Notes: generated by a model not told the origin, from the sequence alone. Numbered from the stretch's first letter, positions 1 to 5,620 are shown. The stretch: 5,620 bases of DNA from Clostridiales bacterium (GCA_022791355.1 JAAVYX010000228.1:1-5620); one strand, 5' to 3'. A program made the numbers and translations.

Positions 1-204
1 GACGCTAACTCAAGGCTCAACCTTCTTAAACCGAACGCCGCAACATGAGGATGTCTGACAGTCTTCAATACGGACTTCATAGCCCAAGGAGGAATAGGTC
101 AGCCAGTTGCTCCACTTATTGTAGCTTTGGCACGAGACGGACGAACCCCCCGGCTGGCTGCCGAGGGTTCCAACCAAATTTATTGTAATAGATAGGATGA
201 TGTT
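1..204. other. Unassigned region with opposed short open frames
   Basis: No gene with a convincing start lies here. On the minus strand one frame is open from about 321 down to a TGA at 12-10. Its last part is Cys- and Trp-containing (NKWSNWLTYSSLGYEV, then CQTSSCCGVRFKKVEP) and reads like the end of a real exoprotein or tail-fibre-type domain. It has no ATG or GTG start in frame and its upstream part overlaps the 205-525 gene. On the plus strand a frame is open from 49 to a TAG ending at 198, also without ATG; an AGGAGG at 88-93 precedes only an ATA. The base composition is less GC-rich than the rest of the window. It may be a degraded gene remnant or ordinary intergenic DNA; I cannot decide. 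Confidence 0.3.
143..170. other. Imperfect inverted repeat (hairpin)
   Basis: The arms gaaccc (143-148) and gggttc (165-170) pair perfectly. An inner cgg/ccg (151-153 with 161-163) extends the stem across a small internal bulge, with a 7-nt loop. There is no T-run on the plus side, so it is not a standard intrinsic terminator in that direction. It lies about 35 bases upstream of the start of the small membrane protein gene and could be a leader structure, but nothing else supports that. Confidence 0.35.
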
Positions 205-525
205 ATGGCGGGAATCACCGAGGCCGTTATGCTGATTTGCTTTGGCATATCCTGGCCCATATCGGCTTATAAGTCCTGGAAGGCCAGGCAGACGGGAGGA
301 AAAAGCCTCCTCTTTCTGGTTTTAATCGACTTAGGATATATAGTGGGGCTCATCGGCAAAATCCTTTTCCGTCCCGATTATGTTATTGTTGTATACTGCA
401 TCAATCTCTTCTTTGTAACCGCGGACCTTTTGCTGTATTTCCGCAACCGCCGTCTGGAAAAGGCGGCCGCCCGGGAAGGGGCTGAGGAGGCCGGGCCCTG
501 TGAGGAGAAGCTGCAAAAGGCGTAG
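205..525 (+). CDS. Small three-helix membrane protein, PQ-loop/SemiSWEET-like
   Basis: The 106-residue product has three hydrophobic segments, at about residues 5-22, 34-52 and 58-79. A charged, Glu/Lys/Arg-rich tail follows from residue 80. Helix 1 carries a Trp-Pro pair (W17-P18) followed by a basic loop (KSWKARQTGGKS), which matches the layout of single PQ-loop or SemiSWEET-type proteins, where a conserved proline sits in the first of three helices. The classical PQ dipeptide is absent (P-I instead), so transport activity and any sugar substrate are unproven. SemiSWEETs work as dimers of three-helix units; that is family knowledge, not visible here. The ATG at 205 is preceded by a weak taggat ribosome site about 8 bases upstream; two other ATGs, at 197 and 200, are in other frames. 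It ends with TAG at 523-525. It appears monocistronic: 328 bases separate it from the next gene, and no functional link to that gene is evident. Confidence 0.8.
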   Translation: MAGITEAVMLICFGISWPISAYKSWKARQTGGKSLLFLVLIDLGYIVGLIGKILFRPDYVIVVYCINLFFVTADLLLYFRNRRLEKAAAREGAEEAGPCEEKLQKA

Positions 526-853
526 AGACATGGCCGAATATCAGCTGGAAGTCCGAGAAAGGCGCGGAGGAGCGGCGGGGATAAGGGCGACGGCTTATTT
601 TATCCGCCGCCGTCTCTTAATTGGCAAAAGGTTTGATTGCCGCCGGCCGCGTCACAGGGGCGGCTGCAGAGGACCGCTTTATCGGCCCCGCCTCTCGGCT
701 GACTGCTAAGACAACCCGGCTTGCAGCGGCTTTTGCACCGTATAACCGTATGAGCCCTTGGAGGGAAACGGTATAAATACGCGAGGTAGGAAACCGAAGG
801 TATGAGATCAGAGTATGGAAAAATTAGAGATAAGAAATCGGAGGTAAGAAAGC
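526..853. other. Non-coding intergenic region with possible hairpins and repeated motif
   Basis: I find no supportable gene here. The only plus-strand frame (500-709) is Arg-rich, overlaps the preceding gene and looks like chance. Two mutually exclusive hairpins can form. One pairs gcggc..ggata (572-576 and 579-583) with tatcc-gccgc (601-610). The other pairs gacggc (589-594) with gccgtc (609-614). Neither is followed by a good T-run. At 737-751 accgtat occurs twice with an 8-bp period. A tata-a-ccgt/acggtata inverted repeat (741-749 with 768-775) overlaps it. A TATAAA at 772-777 resembles a -10 box, but no acceptable -35 box lies 16-18 bases upstream, so I do not call a promoter. The promoter of the large gene probably lies in this stretch. 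Confidence 0.5.
840..844 (+). promoter_or_regulatory. Ribosome binding site of the large gene
   Basis: A perfect GGAGG lies 9 bases before the ATG at 854. It fixes the start of the large exoprotein gene there and rules out the out-of-frame ATGs at 802 and 815. Confidence 0.85.
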
Positions 854-1891
854 ATGAGACAAAAAGCACGCAAACGTTTGGCGGTTGTTCTTTCGGCCGC
901 CGCGGCCCCGCTGACCGGATGGGCCGAGGATTCGGCCGGGGAAGCCGTAAGGGTCAATCCCCTGGAGGTCAACTCCAGCCAGCCCAGGTATCTCAAGGGG
1001 GACCTGACGGTTTATACCGACATAGGCTCCATCGAGGGGAATCTGGAGGAAAGCGGCGGCTTTACCAAACAGGGGCTTTTCGACAGCAAAAAGGAGACCG
1101 GCGCCCGGAGCGCAGAGATGAGCGGAGACAAGGCGATTTCCGAAAGCAATCCCTTCTGGTTCTCCTTCAAGCTGCAAAAGGGCCAGCCCGCCAAAGCCCC
1201 CATGGCCTGTGCGATTACGACCTATTCCCTCGTTTCGCTCGTTGGCGAGGCCGAAAACAAGGCCCTCGATCCCAAAGACTGGAAGTTCTACGGCTCCAAG
1301 GACGGAAAGGCCTGGAGCCTGCTGGATACCCAGACCGAGCAGGAATTCACCCAGCGGGGCGAACAGAAAATCTATACCTTTGCCAACAGCGAGGCCTACG
1401 CCTATTACAAGCTGGAGGTCATCCAGAACTGGGGCCAGGACGGTTCCGGCGGCAATTCCCGCACCGGTCTGGCCGGTATCCGGGTAGGGCTTGGCGCGGA
1501 TATCGATCTCGTGGACCTGGCCGGGCTCTACTGGAATCTGGGCGGCGAATGGGGCGCCAACGCTACCGACGATCAGAAGACCGAGACCATGCGGGCCTTC
1601 AGCACGGAATATAACCGTCAGATGGATTTGTATAACTACAATATAGGCGTGAGCGGCCGGGTACATAATCAGAGCAATACCACCGGCGTGCAGTGCGAAA
1701 GCGCCCTGTCCGACAATGGGACCAGCCCCTGGGGAACCGACCGCAAGTGGGCCCAGATGTCCGCCCCCTATGCGGGCATGGCCTTTACGGTCAAGGGCTA
1801 TATGGCCAAAAGCCAGCCCGACGGCAACAGCGGCGCGGCCCTGGGCAATCAGGTGGCTTTAGAGGCGGACGACGGGTCGGTTTGGTATTAG
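854..1891 (+). CDS. N-terminal fragment: signal peptide plus F5/8C-like domain
   Basis: This 345-residue piece begins with a Sec signal peptide: basic n-region MRQKARKR, hydrophobic core at residues 9-20, and probable cleavage after GWA (residue 24) before EDSAG. Residues about 30-212 look like a discoidin/F5/8 type C galactose-binding-like fold. The clearest part is DPKDWKFYGSKDGKAWSLLD (139-158), then a Tyr-rich YAYYKLEV strand and TGLAGIRVG, as in clostridial carbohydrate-binding discoidin domains. Residues about 216-345 begin the first LGFP-like module (W299 in WAQMSAPYAGMAF, then GAALGNQ) and stop inside it at TAG. No catalytic residues are present. The start is supported by GGAGG at 840-844. 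If expressed, it would be secreted as a truncated binding domain with an incomplete, probably unstable last module. The TAG sits where glutamine (CAG) would fit, a single C-to-T change; this is inference. Confidence 0.75.
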   Translation: MRQKARKRLAVVLSAAAAPLTGWAEDSAGEAVRVNPLEVNSSQPRYLKGDLTVYTDIGSIEGNLEESGGFTKQGLFDSKKETGARSAEMSGDKAISESNPFWFSFKLQKGQPAKAPMACAITTYSLVSLVGEAENKALDPKDWKFYGSKDGKAWSLLDTQTEQEFTQRGEQKIYTFANSEAYAYYKLEVIQNWGQDGSGGNSRTGLAGIRVGLGADIDLVDLAGLYWNLGGEWGANATDDQKTETMRAFSTEYNRQMDLYNYNIGVSGRVHNQSNTTGVQCESALSDNGTSPWGTDRKWAQMSAPYAGMAFTVKGYMAKSQPDGNSGAALGNQVALEADDGSVWY

Positions 1892-1908
1892 ACCTTCCGC
1901 AACCAGAC

Positions 1909-1928
1909 CTGGAAGGTACTGGAAGGTA
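1909..1928 (+). repeat. Perfect 10-bp tandem duplication causing a frameshift
   Basis: The unit ctggaaggta occurs twice head to tail with no mismatch; flanking bases do not extend the repeat. Ten bases is not a multiple of three, so one extra copy shifts the downstream frame. With a single copy the reading is Q-T-W-K-V-K-A-D-G-S, joining the two halves of the exoprotein. Duplications of this sort arise by replication slippage and can revert the same way. No other copies of the unit are adjacent. Confidence 0.9.
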
Positions 1929-1943
1929 AAGGCCGACGGCTCT

Positions 1944-4900
1944 ATGGACGGGCCTGAGAGGGTCAATGTGGGCGTGGGGACCGGCGCGGCCAACGACGCC
2001 GTCAAAAAGGCCATGGAATACGCCTATGCCGAAAGCGCCTGGAACCTGATGAACCCCGGCTTCAACCGGGAGCAGGGCGTACAGACCGAGGGGGACGCGA
2101 CCTATCAGCTCTTCTACGGCTACGACTCCACCGGCAAGGCCGGGGAGGAGACCGGCGTAAGCTGCATCGCCGGCCTGACCGCCGGGACCTCGGGCGCGTA
2201 TGTCATCGCAAACGATATCTTTAACGCCTGGCAGAAGACCTGGTCCGACGACGGGAAGTTCGCCGCCACAGGCGCGCCTACCTCGGCCGCGGCAATCGAC
2301 GCCGACGGCAATCTGCGTCAGAGCTTTGAGAAGGTGATCTTCGTGCAGGATAAAAACACCGGCGAAATCCAGACCCTCAAAAACGAAAGCGCCATTTCCG
2401 ATTTCAGCCTGGGCGACGGGGTGGAGGTCGTCCGTTCGGTTTCCTCCAAACTGTCCGCCACGGAGAGCCGGATGGTTTACATCGTAAAGGATGGCACCGA
2501 TATCGCTGCTCTGGCTCCCACCTACGCCGGCGTGGGGGTTACGCCCCCTTCTGGTTCGGTGCAGGATTTCACCGGCTCCTATGATAACCCCATAGCCTAT
2601 GTGACCAGTCCGTCCGGCGGGCAGTCTGGCACCCTGTATGTCACTGTGCTCACCGAGAGCCAGGCCGCCGCGGCCGACGAGGGGGTGCTGCTGCTCAAGT
2701 CCCGTCTAGACCTGCTGCCGCAGGACGGTAAGGCGGCCAAGACCGACCGTTCCCTCATTGTTTTGGCCAAGGCCGAATACGCCGCCATGGACGAGACCCA
2801 GCGGTTCCTGCTGGGCGACGCGTACGCCGCCAAGCTTACCGCCGCCGAGAAGGCCCTGCTGGCCGAGGAGAAGGACCACAAGCTGCGTATCCTCTGCGTG
2901 GGCTCTAGCACCACCGAGGGGGTGGGCGCCAGCAGCGGCAGCTTCTCCTACCCCTCCCAGCTCCAGTCCCTGCTGGGCACGTCGGGCTATACGGTTATCA
3001 ACAAGGGCGTAAGCGGCACCACCGTGGCCGACCAGGGCGGCAACCCCTACCGTAAAACCTCCCGGTATCGGGAAAGCCTCCAGTCCAACCCCGACCTGGT
3101 GCTCATATTCGTGGGCTCCAACGACGCGGAATACAGCGCCTGGAACCGTTCCGACATCGATTACCCCGCCCATTTCCGGGAGTGCTATGTCAGTCTGCTC
3201 AACGAGTATAAGGCGCTGGACAGCAAGCCCACCGTGGTGGTGACCTATCCCTACCGCACCTTCGGCTGGGCCTCCCGGGACGTGCTGGTTCCCGACGTAA
3301 TTCTGCCCATGCTCACCGAAATCGCGGAGGAGAACGATTGTCCCATCCTGGACCTCTATGAGGCCACCAACTTCGGCCAGCTTTCGGAAAATCCCCGGGA
3401 CCTGATGCCCGACGGCCTCCATCCCAACGACGCGGGCTACGCCCGTATCGCCCAAGCGGCCGCCCAGTTTGTGGGGGCCTATACCGAGGCCGGCCTTTCC
3501 GAGCTCAAGGCGGGGGATACCGCTGTATCTCTGACCGACGGGGTTTATGAATACGCCGTCCAGGCGGCGGGCGGCTACCCGGCCGTTACCGCCAAGGCGG
3601 CCGACCCCGCGGCCAAGGTGGAGATCACCCAGGCCGCGGCGGATAAGCCCTACGCCGAAATCCGGGTGACGGCCGGCAAGTATACCGCCCGCTACCGTTT
3701 GGACTTTGTGGCCGACGCGGCCGGCGGCGCGGGTCACGCCCTGTCGGCCGACATTGCGAAAATGGGCCGGGTAAGCTACGACAATCTGGAGCAGTTCAAG
3801 GCCCTGCGCACCCGGTACGACGGGCTGACCATCGCCCAAAAGGCCCATGTGCGCAACGAGTACGACCTGGGGATCGCCGAGCTGACCGTAAACGAGCTGG
3901 ACGTAAACGCCCAGGCCGCAAAGCCGGTGATCGAGAAAATCGAGGGGCTGGGAAGCTACGATACCCCCGAGAAAACCCCGGCCGTGCGGGAGGCCCGGGC
4001 GTCTTACCAGACCCTGACCGCCGCCCAGCAGGCCCTTGTGGGCAACATCGGCAAACTGATCGCCGCCGAGGCAAGCGTACCGGAGATCGACCCGGTCTAC
4101 TACGCCAACGAGCAGCTGGGCCGTTTGGGCGCAGTCGCCTCCTACCGCGACGCGCCGGTGGTAAAGGCCATGGTTCCCTTTTTGGAATCCATGCAGGACG
4201 AGGACAAGGCCAAAATCGACGACGGCCTGCTGCAAAAGCTGGAGGCCGCAAAACGGGCGGTGGAGAAGTCGGAGAGCGCCTTTACCCTCACTGTAAACGA
4301 CTCCACCTGGAGAGCCAGCGGCTATACCAAGACCCCCTGGATGCACAACGTATCGGCCGCGGAAAAGCGGGCCACGGCCGACGCTATGGCCGACGAGCTG
4401 AAATACGAGTATGTGGTCAACGGCTACGCTCTGGGCCGTATTTCCGGCAGCTACGATATCGACAGCGGCTGGGGAGACCTGCCCCTGATTCAGATCGACG
4501 GGGAAAACGGTTCGGTGGAGACCGATAACGTCACCCGTCCCTGGGCGGGCCAGACCGGCCGTTATTGGGCCATGGTCGCAGCCCCCTTCGTGGGCATGAG
4601 CTTCTCCCAGAAGGGTTACTTTGCCTCCGGCGATACCGGCGAGGCCGCCCTGGGCAACGCCTTCTCCTATCAGGGCAAGGTTTATCAGGTCTACTGGGGC
4701 TCGGTGCGCAGTCACGACGATGTGGCCCTGGAGAAGAATAAGGAGGTTGCGGTCTCCACCTCCCCCAGCTTCCCCGGGTCCAACGGCCGCTACGACGTTA
4801 CCAACAACACCTTCCGTTACGCCTACGCCGCCTACAGTCAGGCCAACAAATGGGAAGGCGGGACCCTGGGCCTGCCCGCCGGCCTGGCTACAGCTGATGC

Positions 4901-5417
4901 GGACAGCGGCGTGACCTATCAGGCCTTTATAGGTCCCGAGGGCCCGGCCTATATCGCCGGCGCAACCGAAACCATCGCCGCCGTCGACGGAGAAGGCGGC
5001 AAGCCCATGGGGGCTTTCGTCCTACCCGCCGCCGTCGCCGCGGCCTTGGTCAACGAGGCCGGCGACGGTGCGGCCCTCTTCGCCAAGATGGGCGCGCCTC
5101 TGTCCGACGCAAGGACCGAGGAAGGCGTTGTTTTACAGGAGTTTGAAAAGTTTGACCTGCGGGTAAAGGCCGACGGCAGCTATACTCTCACCCCTCACGG
5201 CCAGCAGCCCGATCCCGATTTTGTGCCCGGCGATATGGATAAGAACGGGGAAGTCACCATTCAGGACGTGATGGAAGCCTGTAAGGTGCTGGCCCGACAA
5301 TCGGCCGGTAAGGCTCCTACGGAAGACGAGATGCTGCGCGGCGACCTGGACGGCGACAAGCGTTTCACCATCGGCGACGTCATGGAAATCTGCAAGATCC
5401 TGGCTCGTAAGGCCTAA
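1944..5417 (+). CDS. C-terminal fragment: SGNH/GDSL esterase with C-terminal dockerin
   Basis: This is a 1,157-codon open frame. Residues 1-165 are the rest of the first LGFP-like module (TGAPTSAA, SFEKVIFVQDKNTGE). About 248-312 is a helical repeat. About 315-510 is an SGNH hydrolase with all four blocks: GSSTTEG (nucleophile S322; the usual GDS is GSS here), NKGVSG (oxyanion G355), GSND (N393) and DGLHP (D490, H493). About 528-593 is an Ig-like beta domain, 600-773 three helical repeats with the pattern YxxLTxAQxALV, and 780-1088 the second LGFP-like module. Residues 1096-1157 are a type I dockerin with two calcium loops (D1097-M-D-K-N and D1134-L-D-G-D). SGNH enzymes of this kind usually cleave acyl esters on carbohydrates; the substrate is unknown. 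The ATG at 1944 is probably not a genuine start: the nearest SD-like GGAAGG is 17 bases away, and no signal peptide follows. The frame is in fact open from 1863. Any product would stay in the cytoplasm, away from a cohesin. Confidence 0.78.
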   Translation: MDGPERVNVGVGTGAANDAVKKAMEYAYAESAWNLMNPGFNREQGVQTEGDATYQLFYGYDSTGKAGEETGVSCIAGLTAGTSGAYVIANDIFNAWQKTWSDDGKFAATGAPTSAAAIDADGNLRQSFEKVIFVQDKNTGEIQTLKNESAISDFSLGDGVEVVRSVSSKLSATESRMVYIVKDGTDIAALAPTYAGVGVTPPSGSVQDFTGSYDNPIAYVTSPSGGQSGTLYVTVLTESQAAAADEGVLLLKSRLDLLPQDGKAAKTDRSLIVLAKAEYAAMDETQRFLLGDAYAAKLTAAEKALLAEEKDHKLRILCVGSSTTEGVGASSGSFSYPSQLQSLLGTSGYTVINKGVSGTTVADQGGNPYRKTSRYRESLQSNPDLVLIFVGSNDAEYSAWNRSDIDYPAHFRECYVSLLNEYKALDSKPTVVVTYPYRTFGWASRDVLVPDVILPMLTEIAEENDCPILDLYEATNFGQLSENPRDLMPDGLHPNDAGYARIAQAAAQFVGAYTEAGLSELKAGDTAVSLTDGVYEYAVQAAGGYPAVTAKAADPAAKVEITQAAADKPYAEIRVTAGKYTARYRLDFVADAAGGAGHALSADIAKMGRVSYDNLEQFKALRTRYDGLTIAQKAHVRNEYDLGIAELTVNELDVNAQAAKPVIEKIEGLGSYDTPEKTPAVREARASYQTLTAAQQALVGNIGKLIAAEASVPEIDPVYYANEQLGRLGAVASYRDAPVVKAMVPFLESMQDEDKAKIDDGLLQKLEAAKRAVEKSESAFTLTVNDSTWRASGYTKTPWMHNVSAAEKRATADAMADELKYEYVVNGYALGRISGSYDIDSGWGDLPLIQIDGENGSVETDNVTRPWAGQTGRYWAMVAAPFVGMSFSQKGYFASGDTGEAALGNAFSYQGKVYQVYWGSVRSHDDVALEKNKEVAVSTSPSFPGSNGRYDVTNNTFRYAYAAYSQANKWEGGTLGLPAGLATADADSGVTYQAFIGPEGPAYIAGATETIAAVDGEGGKPMGAFVLPAAVAAALVNEAGDGAALFAKMGAPLSDARTEEGVVLQEFEKFDLRVKADGSYTLTPHGQQPDPDFVPGDMDKNGEVTIQDVMEACKVLARQSAGKAPTEDEMLRGDLDGDKRFTIGDVMEICKILARKA

Positions 5418-5450
5418 CGGCCGCTCCTTGTTCCGTTCTTTGACGGATAC

Positions 5451-5486
5451 AAAAATCCCCCTGTTCTTTGAACAGGGGGATTTTTT
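5451..5486 (+). terminator. Strong intrinsic terminator of the exoprotein gene
   Basis: A perfect 16-bp stem, aaaaatccccctgttc (5451-5466) with gaacagggggattttt (5470-5485), closes a 3-nt loop and runs into six Ts. It lies 33 bases after the TAA at 5415-5417. The A-run on the left arm makes it potentially bidirectional. It ends the transcript of the large gene, which appears to be the last gene of its unit. Confidence 0.93.
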
Positions 5487-5500
5487 CTATTAGGGGCAGT

Positions 5501-5529
5501 TTGAAAAATCGGAATTGCCGTCATATTCT
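5501..5529 (+). promoter_or_regulatory. Candidate sigma-A promoter
   Basis: TTGAAA (5501-5506) and TATTCT (5524-5529) are separated by exactly 17 bases, close to the TTGACA/TATAAT consensus. Transcription would start near 5536. It lies just after the terminator of the large gene, with a second terminator at 5563-5593 just downstream. The region is AT-richer than its surroundings, so a chance match is possible. Confidence 0.4.
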
Positions 5530-5562
5530 ACACATAAGGGGGTCCACTGCGTCAAAAATGCT

Positions 5563-5593
5563 GGGAATACACAAAGTATTCCCGCGCTTTTTT
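5563..5593 (+). terminator. Second hairpin terminator, possibly bidirectional
   Basis: An 8-bp perfect stem gggaatac (5563-5570) with gtattccc (5576-5583) and a 5-nt loop is followed by gcgc and six Ts (5588-5593). On the minus strand the same hairpin is followed by agcattttt, so it could act in both directions. It would end either a short plus-strand RNA or a gene arriving from the right on the minus strand. Confidence 0.6.
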
Positions 5594-5620
5594 CCTTGTG
5601 GCCACTCGTCCTGTGCGAAA

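Larger units (their letters stand above)
854..5417 (+). pseudogene. Disrupted secreted dockerin protein with SGNH esterase
   Basis: The reading frames 854-1891 and 1944-5417 are two halves of one gene. An in-frame TAG (1889-1891) is followed 17 bases later by two perfect tandem copies of ctggaaggta (1909-1918, 1919-1928), which shift the frame by +1. Deleting one copy gives the smooth reading NQTWKVKADGSMDGPE, and the total length becomes an exact 1,518 codons including the stop. Domain order in the reconstructed protein: signal peptide, F5/8C-like domain, LGFP-like module, helical repeat, SGNH esterase, Ig-like domain, three helical repeats, second LGFP-like module, dockerin. The second module contains WAMVAAPFVGMSF and VKADGS, matching WAQMSAPYAGMAF and VKADGS of the first, which straddles the break; this supports the reconstruction. 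The likely ancestral role is exported carbohydrate or cell-wall ester hydrolysis. The rest of the coding sequence looks undamaged, so inactivation is probably recent. An assembly error or a mixed population cannot be excluded. Confidence 0.82.

Noticed and set aside
500..709. A 69-codon plus-strand frame after the small membrane protein
   Set aside because: It is Arg- and Gly-rich, overlaps the preceding gene, spans the hairpin region and shows no motif; probably chance.
824..1666. A 280-codon minus-strand frame opposite the signal peptide and F5/8C region
   Set aside because: Same cause: a shadow of a high-GC coding strand. The plus frame has a GGAGG, a signal peptide and a domain match.
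1863..1891. Programmed +1 frameshift that would bypass both lesions
   Set aside because: The frames overlap in 1863-1888, so it is possible in principle. But shifting there replaces the domain-like reading GSVWY..TFRNQTWKV with Arg/Thr/Gly-rich nonsense, and removing one 10-bp copy restores the frame exactly. I see no convincing slippery site.
1944..1946. ATG as a genuine start of an independent downstream gene
   Set aside because: There is no ribosome site at proper spacing and no signal peptide, although a dockerin protein should be exported. The sequence just before it (WKVKADGS) continues the domain.
2706..4715. A 669-codon open frame on the minus strand inside the large gene
   Set aside because: The plus strand carries clear SGNH, helical and LGFP-like motifs there. 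The antisense frame is a by-product of the strong GC bias at third codon positions, its translation is Gly/Val/Leu-rich without recognisable motifs, and it has no ribosome site that I can see.
1..5620. CRISPR arrays, tRNA or rRNA genes, transposase genes, riboswitches
   Set aside because: I saw no spaced direct repeats, no cloverleaf or rRNA-like segment, no transposase motifs or flanking inverted repeats, and no riboswitch core that I recognise.

Overview
The window looks like a piece of a GC-rich gut-type Firmicutes chromosome (Clostridia, probably near Oscillospiraceae). This rests on Shine-Dalgarno-type ribosome sites, a type I dockerin, clostridial-style modular exoprotein architecture, strong GC preference at third codon positions and a classic intrinsic terminator. 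The taxonomic placement is inference; no marker gene is present.

Layout. Positions 1-204 are less GC-rich and hold no gene I can assign, only short opposed open stretches and a hairpin. Positions 205-525 encode a small three-helix membrane protein resembling single PQ-loop/SemiSWEET proteins. Positions 526-853 are non-coding, with several possible hairpins and a short repeated motif upstream of the next gene. Positions 854-5417 are one large secreted multidomain gene that is now broken into two reading frames (854-1891 and 1944-5417). An intrinsic terminator follows at 5451-5486. The last 130 bases hold a promoter-like sequence and a second hairpin terminator, which could bound a very short RNA or belong to a gene entering from the right on the minus strand.

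The main result is the broken gene. An in-frame TAG at 1889-1891 and a perfect 10-bp tandem duplication (ctggaaggta twice, 1909-1928) separate the N-terminal and C-terminal pieces. Removing one repeat unit and reading TAG as a sense codon gives one continuous frame of 1,517 residues. In order this would be: signal peptide, F5/8C (discoidin)-like domain, LGFP-like module copy 1, helical repeat, SGNH/GDSL esterase with complete catalytic motifs, Ig-like beta domain, three more helical repeats, LGFP-like module copy 2, and a C-terminal dockerin. The intact ancestor was therefore probably an exported carbohydrate- or cell-wall-binding esterase designed to dock on a cohesin partner. As it stands, the N-terminal piece keeps the export signal but no catalytic domain, and the C-terminal piece keeps the esterase and dockerin but has no signal peptide and no convincing start site. 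I read this as a recent pseudogene. I did not find evidence of a wholly new biological system; the unusual architecture and the two lesions are the parts worth a second look.
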